Shown here in pieces: positions 1 through 5,018 of a stretch of DNA of 5,218 nt; position 1 is the stretch's first letter; each line of letters opens with the position of its first letter. Source of the DNA: Thioploca sp. (GTDB lineage Bacteria > Pseudomonadota > Gammaproteobacteria > Beggiatoales > Beggiatoaceae). The stretch is from assembly GCA_011371325.1 (NCBI GenBank), contig DRQV01000036.1:1-5218 (forward strand), written 5' to 3'. Position numbers and translations under genes: made by a program. Under the pieces are notes generated by a model that did no database searches, had not been told where the DNA came from, and saw only the letters and a list, made by a program, of their open reading frames with translations.

Positions 1-307
1 ACCATTCATATCAGTAATGACCGATCCTACTATGGGTGGCGTATCCGCTAGTTTCGCTATGTTAGGAGATATTAATATTGCTGAACCAAATGCTCTCATT
101 GGTTTTGCCGGCCCAAGAGTAATCGAGCAGACAGTGCGTGAAACCCTACCAGAAGGATTTCAACGTAGTGAATTTTTATTAAAACATGGAGCTATCGATA
201 TGATAGTAGATCGACGGGAAATGCGGGAGAAAATTGTATCTTTGTTAAGTATGTTAATGAATCAACCTTCTAAACTAGTTCCAAGATTAGATCATAAACT
301 TTTATAA
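1..307 (+). CDS. accD: AccD, acetyl-CoA carboxylase carboxyltransferase subunit beta (3' end only)
   Basis: This is the C-terminal ~101 residues of the beta subunit of the carboxyltransferase. With AccA it transfers the carboxyl group from carboxybiotin-BCCP to acetyl-CoA to make malonyl-CoA, the first committed step of fatty acid synthesis in the cytoplasm. The reading frame is open from base 2 (P-F-I-S-V) and the true start lies left of the window, so the N-terminal zinc ribbon cannot be seen. The visible part carries the conserved crotonase-fold segments TDPTMGGVSASFAMLGD, IGFAGPRVIEQTVRE, GFQRSEFLL and GAIDMIV, nearly identical to E. coli AccD. The protein ends soon after the MNQPSK region and lacks the long proline-rich tail of the E. 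coli protein, as is common in other species. The ATG at 17 is an internal methionine, not the start. No clear U-tract terminator follows the stop codon. Confidence 0.97.
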   Translation, partial: PFISVMTDPTMGGVSASFAMLGDINIAEPNALIGFAGPRVIEQTVRETLPEGFQRSEFLLKHGAIDMIVDRREMREKIVSLLSMLMNQPSKLVPRLDHKLL

Positions 308-324
308 TTTTATAAATTATGGCT

Positions 325-333
325 TGTTATAAT
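325..333 (+). promoter_or_regulatory. Extended -10 promoter upstream of zipA
   Basis: The sequence TGTTATAAT is a perfect extended -10 element (TGn followed by TATAAT). No good -35 hexamer lies 16-18 bp upstream, where the sequence is only A/T, but extended -10 promoters often do without one. The predicted transcription start is near 340-341, right at the foot of the long inverted repeat at 342-478. It would give zipA a leader of about 180 nt, or drive a separate small RNA. In AT-rich DNA a TATAAT can arise by chance; the preceding TG and the position support it. Confidence 0.45.
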
Positions 334-341
334 GATGTTTA

Positions 342-478
342 TAAACAGAGGTAACCTTATATCATAGGTATTTGGGATAATTGTGAATGGTTAACTGTGA
401 ATTATTAATGAAAGTCAAATTAATCATTAACTATTTACAATTAAAAATATATTCCCAAATATTTATGAACCTTGTTTG
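342..478 (+). ncRNA. Long imperfect hairpin: candidate structured zipA leader or small RNA
   Basis: The arms pair over almost their whole length. Bases 378-394 pair with 427-443 (17 bp, two G-U). Bases 362-377 pair with 453-468 (16 bp, two G-U). Bases 342-352 pair with 469-478 (10 pairs including one U-G, with G348 bulged). Two 9-nt one-sided bulges separate the blocks: 353-361 on the left and 444-452 on the right. The apical part, 395-426, can form a weak further stem. In the two long blocks every wobble has G on the left arm and U on the right, so pairing is better in + strand RNA than in the opposite strand. No U-tract follows, so it is not an ordinary intrinsic terminator. It matches no RNA family I recognise. 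A decayed palindromic repeat element is an alternative. Confidence 0.5.
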
Positions 479-521
479 ATTCACCGCATTTATAAATATA
501 CACTCATTCCCAACCTAAACT

Positions 522-1238
522 ATGGATAACCAATTTATTTTAATCGGTGTTGTTATATTGATAACTATTAGTGTTGCATTATTAATTTGGCAACGTAATC
601 GTCGAAATTATAACAATCGTCGTAAAGAAATGGCGGAACGCACGGATTTATACACAGATGATTATTTTGATGATAAATCAATTTCAGAACCGCCAATTGT
701 TGATGATATTGTAGAACTGAAAAAAGAATTAGAACCTTCTGAGCAACCTATTGAAGAAGAAGCTGAAGAAGAACCTACTAAAAAATCTGAAATTTTAATT
801 ATATTATATGTAGTTGCACATCAACAATTTAATTTTGCTGGGGAAGATATTTTAACTATTTTAGAAAAAACTGGATTAAAATATGGAAAAATGGATATTT
901 TTCACCATTATGGAGTTGGTGAAATTAAATCTCGCAAACCAGTATTTAGTATAGCTAATATAGTTGCTCCTGGTACTCTTAATCCTAATGAACTAGCCGC
1001 CAATTTTACTACTCCTGGATTGGCATTGTTTATGAAATTACCAGGTCCATTTGGTGGTCGAGTGGCTTTTGAATTAATGTTAAATCACGCCGAACGTTTT
1101 GCTGAAGAACTTGATGGCATTGTGGAAGATGAGCAACATACGTTAATTGATCAACAAAAAATTACTAGTTTACGAGAGCGAATTGCTAATTTTGAGCAAC
1201 GTACTGTTAGCCTTGCTATGTTAAAACAATTCTCATAA
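522..1238 (+). CDS. zipA: ZipA, FtsZ-anchoring cell division protein
   Basis: ZipA is an inner-membrane division protein that binds the C-terminal tail of FtsZ and helps tether and stabilise the Z ring. The 238-residue product has the full ZipA layout. An N-out membrane anchor lies at about residues 5-23, followed by a basic stretch (24-35, QRNRRNYNNRRK). Next comes an acidic linker (about 45-87, rich in D/E), then the C-terminal FtsZ-binding domain (about 89-225). Recognisable family motifs in that domain are FHHYG (127-131), FSIANIVAPGT (142-152) and NFTTPGLALFM (161-171). The E. coli protein is 328 residues; the difference is mostly a much shorter linker without the proline/glutamine-rich region. 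The ATG at 522 is chosen because the membrane anchor begins immediately after it; no clear Shine-Dalgarno sequence precedes it. ccmH follows after 22 bp, suggesting cotranscription. ligA, the usual neighbour in E. coli, is absent. Confidence 0.93.
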   Translation: MDNQFILIGVVILITISVALLIWQRNRRNYNNRRKEMAERTDLYTDDYFDDKSISEPPIVDDIVELKKELEPSEQPIEEEAEEEPTKKSEILIILYVVAHQQFNFAGEDILTILEKTGLKYGKMDIFHHYGVGEIKSRKPVFSIANIVAPGTLNPNELAANFTTPGLALFMKLPGPFGGRVAFELMLNHAERFAEELDGIVEDEQHTLIDQQKITSLRERIANFEQRTVSLAMLKQFS

Positions 1239-1260
1239 ACTAATTCTTAAAATATTAAAT

Positions 1261-1713
1261 ATGAAAAGTATAATTTTTAGTCTGTTAATCTTACCATTTT
1301 ATGTACATGCAGTGGATAATAATCCTGCTGAATTTTCCAATTTGGATCAAGAACAACGTTATCAAGAATTGATTAATAAATTACGTTGCGTCGTATGCCT
1401 AAATCAATCTGTAGCAGATTCTAACGCTGAATTAGCCCAAGATATACGTGATTTAGTACGTACTAAAATTAACGAGGGTCAAAATGATCAACAAATAACT
1501 GATTTTATGGTAGAACGTTATGGAGAATTTGTGTTGTACGATCCACCATTTAACCAAAAAACTTATCTGTTATGGATAGGTCCACTATTTCTAATATTAG
1601 TTGCAATTATCGCACTATTATATTTTGTTCGCAAACATGTCCACGCAACTGTGAATAAACCAGATTTAACCAAAGAAGAACAGGATAAACTTAAACAGGC
1701 TTTAGGAGAATAA
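1261..1713 (+). CDS. ccmH: CcmH, cytochrome c maturation thiol-disulfide protein
   Basis: CcmH is a membrane-anchored periplasmic protein of the System I (Ccm) cytochrome c maturation pathway. It handles the disulfide/thiol state of apocytochrome CXXCH motifs before heme attachment by the CcmF/CcmH/CcmI complex. The 150-residue product has a signal peptide (about 1-17, ending VHA before VD). It carries the family signature LRCVVCLNQSVADSNAELAQDIR, shown here by its redox pair C43 and C46. The helical region QQITDFMVERYGEFVLYDPPF follows at about 77-97. A transmembrane segment spans about 102-123, and a charged tail follows. This is the short CcmH form (like CycL), not the E. coli form in which CcmH is fused to a CcmI-like C-terminal part. 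No Shine-Dalgarno sequence is evident before the ATG. ccmI starts 3 bp after the stop codon. Confidence 0.95.
   Translation: MKSIIFSLLILPFYVHAVDNNPAEFSNLDQEQRYQELINKLRCVVCLNQSVADSNAELAQDIRDLVRTKINEGQNDQQITDFMVERYGEFVLYDPPFNQKTYLLWIGPLFLILVAIIALLYFVRKHVHATVNKPDLTKEEQDKLKQALGE
1704..1708 (+). promoter_or_regulatory. Ribosome binding site of ccmI
   Basis: AGGAG lies 8 nt before the ATG at 1717, inside the last codons of ccmH. It is the clearest Shine-Dalgarno sequence in the window and fixes the ccmI start. The other genes here have weak or no such sequence. Confidence 0.8.
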
Positions 1714-1716
1714 AAT

Positions 1717-2919
1717 ATGCTATTATTTTGGCTAATTATAGGTGGTTTTATATTACTGGCTTTAGCTTTTGTAGTGCCTCCATTATTGAAAAATAGCTCG
1801 ATAACAGGGGATAATAATGACTTAAATATAGCCATTTATAAAGAACGGTTAGCTGAGTTAGAACAAGAAAATTTATCACCAGAAAAATTAGCAGTGGCTA
1901 AACGTGAATTAGAAAAAAACTTAGCTCAGGATTTAGAAATAACAACTACAGAAGTTGGTTTTAGTCGGGCTAAATGGGCTAGTTTTGTTGTAGTCCTATT
2001 AGTTCCTTTTATCGCATTAGCTGGTTATTGGCAAGTTGGTTCTTCACATTTGTTAACTGAACAGCCTAAAACTAAAATGAATAATCAGCGACAAACAAAT
2101 ATGACTGAAATAGTTGATAAATTAGCGAAACGGCTAGAAAAACAACCAGATGATATTAAAGGTTGGCGAATGTTAGCTCGTTCTTATGCGTTTATGGAAC
2201 GTTATGATGATGCGGTAAATGTATATGATAAATTATTAGTTTTGGTCGGAAATCAAGATGCAGAATTGTTAACTGATTTTGCCCAAATATTGGCTTTACA
2301 AAATGCAGGAGAGCTTACTGGTAAAGCTACTGAATTATTAAAATCAGCCATGAAAATAGACCCAACTAATCAGAAAGGTTTATGGTTATCTGGTTTTGCT
2401 GCTTCAGAACGAGGTGATTTACAATTAGCACTTGACTATTGGCAACAACTATTAGCTCAATTACCAGCAGATGACAAACAAACTCGTCCTATGTTAGAAA
2501 CTTATATAGCTGAAGTACAACAGAAATTAGGCGATATTCCAGTAGCCACTAAACCAACCCATCCAATTAAAACAGAAATTGCTGGTATAGAAGTATCTGT
2601 TAGTCTAGCTCCATCTCTACAAAGTAAAATAAAACCTGGTGATACTGTATTTGTATTTGCTCGGGCAACTACTGGTCGACCTATGCCATTAGCTGCGGTT
2701 AAAAAACTTGCTAGTGAATTACCATTTAAAGTTATATTGAATGATAGTATGGCAGTAATGCCAACTATGAAATTATCTAGTGCTACAGAAGTGGTAGTGG
2801 GAGCTAGGATTTCTAACAGTGGTATGGCAATTTCTCAATCTGGAGATTTGCAAGGCCAAATTAGCCCAATTAAAGTTGGAGATCGAGTAGAAATTCTGAT
2901 TGATCAAATAGTTCCGTAG
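1717..2919 (+). CDS. ccmI: CcmI, cytochrome c biogenesis TPR protein (apocytochrome chaperone)
   Basis: CcmI (CycH) holds the C-terminus of apocytochrome c and presents it to the CcmF/CcmH heme-ligation complex at the periplasmic face. The 400-residue product has the usual two-part design. Transmembrane helix 1 (about 3-24) is followed by a cytoplasmic loop with a leucine/glutamate-rich helix (38-74, YKERLAELEQ and AKRELEKNLAQDL). Transmembrane helix 2 (about 87-105) leads to a periplasmic TPR domain (about 131-270). Repeats there include DIKGWRMLARSYAFMERYDD and GLWLSGFAASERGDLQLALD. The C-terminal beta-rich domain (about 284-400) includes IKPGDTVFVFARATTGRPMPLA and the closing VGDRVEILIDQ. 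These are standard features of full-length CcmI. Translation is probably coupled to ccmH, because its ribosome site lies within the ccmH coding sequence. The other Ccm genes (ccmA-G) are not in this window. Confidence 0.93.
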   Translation: MLLFWLIIGGFILLALAFVVPPLLKNSSITGDNNDLNIAIYKERLAELEQENLSPEKLAVAKRELEKNLAQDLEITTTEVGFSRAKWASFVVVLLVPFIALAGYWQVGSSHLLTEQPKTKMNNQRQTNMTEIVDKLAKRLEKQPDDIKGWRMLARSYAFMERYDDAVNVYDKLLVLVGNQDAELLTDFAQILALQNAGELTGKATELLKSAMKIDPTNQKGLWLSGFAASERGDLQLALDYWQQLLAQLPADDKQTRPMLETYIAEVQQKLGDIPVATKPTHPIKTEIAGIEVSVSLAPSLQSKIKPGDTVFVFARATTGRPMPLAAVKKLASELPFKVILNDSMAVMPTMKLSSATEVVVGARISNSGMAISQSGDLQGQISPIKVGDRVEILIDQIVP

Positions 2920-2931
2920 ATAATTTCTAAT

Positions 2932-3003
2932 TGAAGTTGTGCGAATTTAAATATACATAAATTGTAGCATTAGGTAAAACTATCTAATGTCTACGTAACT
3001 TCA
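2932..3003 (+). repeat. Nested inverted repeat downstream of ccmI
   Basis: The inner stem pairs 2964-2976 with 2981-2994 (13 bp, one G-U, T2990 bulged, loop AAAC). An outer stem pairs TGAAGTT (2932-2938) with AACTTCA (2997-3003). It starts 12 bp after the ccmI stop codon. No run of T follows, so it is not a textbook intrinsic terminator. It could protect the 3' end of the zipA-ccmH-ccmI message or mark a Rho-dependent end. The rest of the 2920-3149 gap holds only a short hairpin (3014-3020 with 3024-3030) and the putative dnaN promoter. Confidence 0.5.
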
Positions 3004-3105
3004 GCAAGTAATCACAATATTGGATATTGTTAAAAAATTATTTAATATAACTAATTGTTAACACATGCTAACTTTAAAAAACCATTCTTCCTACTTCTGA
3101 GATTA

Positions 3106-3114
3106 TGTTATTAT
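3106..3114 (+). promoter_or_regulatory. Putative dnaN promoter (extended -10)
   Basis: TGTTATTAT is a TGn element joined to a -10 hexamer one base off consensus, about 35 bp before the dnaN ATG. A weak -35 candidate, TTCTTC, lies at 3085-3090 with an 18-bp spacer. It is the same type of element as the TGTTATAAT before zipA. The predicted start, near 3121, gives a leader of about 29 nt. Confidence 0.35.
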
Positions 3115-3149
3115 ATCTATATTTAACCCCAACTTATATTAATTAAAAT

Positions 3150-4259
3150 ATGTACTTTGAAATTTCCAGAAAAGAATTATTACCTCCATTAAAAATGATT
3201 ATTGGAGTGGTTGAGCAACGACAAACTTCACAAATTTTAGCTAATACTTTAATTGAAGTTAAAGATAATAGATTGTATTTGACTGCCACTGATGCAGAAG
3301 TTGAAGTAGCTTGTAATTTGCTGTTAGAATCAAATATAAGTGTTGATAGCAATGGTGAAACTACTTTACCAGCTCGTAAATTTTTTGATATTTGTAAATC
3401 GTTATCAGATACGACCACTATTCAAGTAACTAGTGAAAATAATCAAGCTACTATTAAAGCTGGTAAAAGTAAATTTAAATTACAAACTTTACCAGCTATA
3501 GATTTTCCAGATCGTCCTAAGCTTCAAGAACAAACTAATTTTACTATTTCACAACGTAACCTTAAAAACTTACTTTATAAAACTTCATTCTGCGTAGCGG
3601 TTAATGATGTACGTTATTATTTGAACGGTTTATTATTGGAAATAGCTAACGGTAAGATTTCTTTAATTGGAACTGATGGACATAGAATGGCAGCCGCTCA
3701 ATTAGACTTTGATACCGAAACTGACGCTAAAGTTATTATCCCTCGTAAAGCGGTGTTAGAACTATCTAAATTACTTACTGATAGTGATGATGAAATAAAA
3801 ATTTCTTTTGATGATAACCATATTCTTTTTAAACTGAATGATTCATTGGAAATTAGCTCAAAATTGATCGATGGTACATTTCCAGATTGGCAAAATGTAA
3901 TTCCAGCAGAACCAGATAAAATAGTTGTTATAGAAACTAATATTTTAAAACAAGCTCTTACCCGTGCTGTAATATTATCGAATGAAAAATATAAAGGGGT
4001 GAGATTAGCCTTGACAAATAATCAATTGAATATCAGTGCCAAAAATTCCTATCAAGAAGAAGCAGAAGAAGTTATAGAAGTAGAATATACGGGTGATGAT
4101 TTAGAAATAGGTTTTAATGGAACTTATTTATTAGATGCAATTAATATAGTATCAACTAATATGGTGCAAATTGCCTTGTCAGATAGTAATAGTTCATGTT
4201 TGATTACAGAAAAAAATAATGATAATGGTAAGTTTATTGTTATGCCAATGAGGTTGTGA
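3150..4259 (+). CDS. dnaN: DnaN, DNA polymerase III beta sliding clamp
   Basis: The beta clamp is a dimeric ring that encircles DNA and keeps DNA polymerase III and repair polymerases processive. At 369 residues it is within three residues of the E. coli protein, and all three clamp domains are present. The N-terminal MYFEISRKELLPPLK matches the E. coli start, supporting the ATG at 3150 although no Shine-Dalgarno sequence precedes it. The protein-binding cleft is intact: TDGHRM (175-180), KGVRL (272-276) and the C-terminal VMPMRL (364-369). QEEAEEVIEVEYTGDDLEIGF and FPDWQNVIP are further family signatures. It appears to be transcribed alone, with 230 bp before it and 186 bp of non-coding sequence after it. 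The usual neighbours dnaA, recF and gyrB are missing on both sides within the window. No sign of damage or frameshift is seen. Confidence 0.98.
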   Translation: MYFEISRKELLPPLKMIIGVVEQRQTSQILANTLIEVKDNRLYLTATDAEVEVACNLLLESNISVDSNGETTLPARKFFDICKSLSDTTTIQVTSENNQATIKAGKSKFKLQTLPAIDFPDRPKLQEQTNFTISQRNLKNLLYKTSFCVAVNDVRYYLNGLLLEIANGKISLIGTDGHRMAAAQLDFDTETDAKVIIPRKAVLELSKLLTDSDDEIKISFDDNHILFKLNDSLEISSKLIDGTFPDWQNVIPAEPDKIVVIETNILKQALTRAVILSNEKYKGVRLALTNNQLNISAKNSYQEEAEEVIEVEYTGDDLEIGFNGTYLLDAINIVSTNMVQIALSDSNSSCLITEKNNDNGKFIVMPMRL

Positions 4260-4273
4260 AGTCTATTTAAATT

Positions 4274-4344
4274 ATAGATAAATCTTATTGAAATTATCTA
4301 TCTGGTTTAATTATGCCAAACCCATTATCTATCCTGTTTAAATA
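4274..4344. repeat. Two 21-bp direct repeats with an inverted partner, after dnaN
   Basis: Bases 4293-4313 and 4324-4344 match at 18 of 21 positions and share ATTATCTATC, then two different bases, then GTTTAA. Their spacing is 31 bp, close to three DNA helical turns. An inverted copy of the core, ATAGATAA at 4274-4281, pairs perfectly with TTATCTAT at 4294-4301 (8 bp, 12-nt loop). It could pair equally well with the second copy at 4325-4332. The arrangement could be a protein-binding site or alternative RNA hairpins at the end of the dnaN message. No U-run follows. Confidence 0.5.
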
Positions 4345-4380
4345 AACTCAATTCATAAGATGCAATTCTGCATGTATATT

Positions 4381-4410
4381 TTAATTAATTCTGTATAACT
4401 GATTAATTGA
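4381..4410. repeat. 10-bp inverted repeat (AT-rich hairpin)
   Basis: Bases 4381-4390 pair with 4401-4410, including two G-U wobbles, around a 10-nt loop. The arms are almost entirely A/T (AATTAAT against ATTAATT), so a chance origin is quite possible. It lies upstream of the short frame at 4446 and of dksA. Confidence 0.25.
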
Positions 4411-4445
4411 TATATGATGTAGAATATTATCACGTGGGAAATATA

Positions 4446-4529
4446 ATGCCAAAAACAACAGATTCTTATCTTAAAAATTATCGTAAATTACAAAAAATTG
4501 CTGAAAAAGCATTAAAGTTAGAGTCTTGA
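4446..4529 (+). CDS. Possible small protein or gene remnant, 27 residues
   Basis: This short frame runs from an ATG to a TGA and encodes a basic, helix-prone peptide, MPKTTDSYLKNYRKLQKIAE followed by KALKLES. A purine-rich GTGGGAA lies 5-11 bases before the ATG and could serve as a ribosome site, which is better than most genes in this window have. The pattern S-Y-x-x-N-Y-x-x-L-x-x-I-A-E-K resembles the start of some exonuclease VII small-subunit (XseB-like) proteins. It stops where their acidic D/E-rich middle would begin, and I find no continuation in the other two frames. It may therefore be a truncated remnant, a genuine microprotein or an upstream frame in the dksA leader. The family resemblance is from memory of sequence patterns and is weak. 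Confidence 0.33.
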   Translation: MPKTTDSYLKNYRKLQKIAEKALKLES

Positions 4530-4586
4530 ATAATCTAAAAAATACCTCCCAGTTTTGAAAAAGCTTGACCTTTGAGAAAAATAATT

Positions 4587-5018
4587 ATGTCTGATAATAT
4601 CATTGATCCAACTTTTACTCCTTATAAAATGAATAAGACTGAAGAGTACATGTCTGATAAACAGCTTAACCATTTTAAACTAATTTTATTAGAGTGGAAA
4701 AAATCCTTAATGGCGGAAGTGGACAGAACATTACATCATATGCAAGATGAGGCCACTTGTTATCCTGATCCAAATGATCGTGCTACTCAGGAAGAAGAAT
4801 TTGGTATCGAATTACGTACCAGAGATAGAGAACGTAAATTAATTAAAAAAATTGATATTGCAATAACTAGTATCGATAATAAGGAATATGGTTACTGTAC
4901 CAGTTGTGAAGCTGAAATTGGAGTTCGTAGATTAGAAGCTAGGCCGACAGCAACTAAATGTATTGATTGTAAAATTCAAGATGAAACTCGGGAAAAACAT
5001 TCCAATAAAAGATGTTAA
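4587..5018 (+). CDS. dksA: DksA, RNA polymerase-binding transcription factor
   Basis: DksA enters the RNA polymerase secondary channel and, with ppGpp, represses rRNA promoters and activates amino-acid synthesis promoters. From the ATG at 4587 the product is 143 residues (E. coli 151). It aligns with a constant offset of ten from E. coli. The coiled-coil tip acids D61 and D64 (in YPDPNDRATQEEEF) correspond to E. coli D71 and D74. The zinc-finger cysteines C104, C107, C125 and C128 correspond to C114, C117, C135 and C138. The motifs LRTRDRERKLIKKI and GVRRLEARPTA are conserved. A TTG at 4572 is in frame and would add five residues, but the ATG is preferred: a weak GAG lies 10 nt before it and the extra residues match nothing. 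Two extra cysteines (C58 and the terminal C143) are not part of the usual zinc site. Its last codons overlap the folA start by 7 nt. Confidence 0.96.
   Translation: MSDNIIDPTFTPYKMNKTEEYMSDKQLNHFKLILLEWKKSLMAEVDRTLHHMQDEATCYPDPNDRATQEEEFGIELRTRDRERKLIKKIDIAITSIDNKEYGYCTSCEAEIGVRRLEARPTATKCIDCKIQDETREKHSNKRC

Noticed and set aside
472..502. Second promoter close to zipA (TTGTTT at 472-477 with TATACA at 497-502)
   Set aside because: The 19-bp spacer is too long and the hexamers are poor; A/T-rich sequence gives such matches easily.
1563..1835. Minus-strand open frame of 90 codons opposite ccmH/ccmI
   Set aside because: It lies wholly against two clearly conserved genes, shows no recognisable motif, and is a by-product of their codon pattern.
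3014..3030. Hairpin ACAATAT/ATATTGT as a terminator
   Set aside because: It is followed by an A-rich run on the + strand, and on the minus strand the T-run precedes the stem, so it fits a terminator in neither direction.
2920..3149. Possible replication origin next to dnaN
   Set aside because: No TTATCCACA-like DnaA boxes are seen in this gap. The TTATCTATC repeats after dnaN differ from the box at three positions.
3143..3418. Minus-strand open frame opposite the start of dnaN
   Set aside because: It is the antisense of a strongly conserved gene, with no family signature of its own.
4360..4373. Short hairpin ATGCA/TGCAT
   Set aside because: Only 5 bp with a 4-nt loop and no following U-tract; too small to support a function.
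4572..4586. TTG start for dksA adding five residues
   Set aside because: The ATG at 4587 is the commoner codon, has a weak GAG at suitable distance, and the added residues match no conserved DksA sequence.
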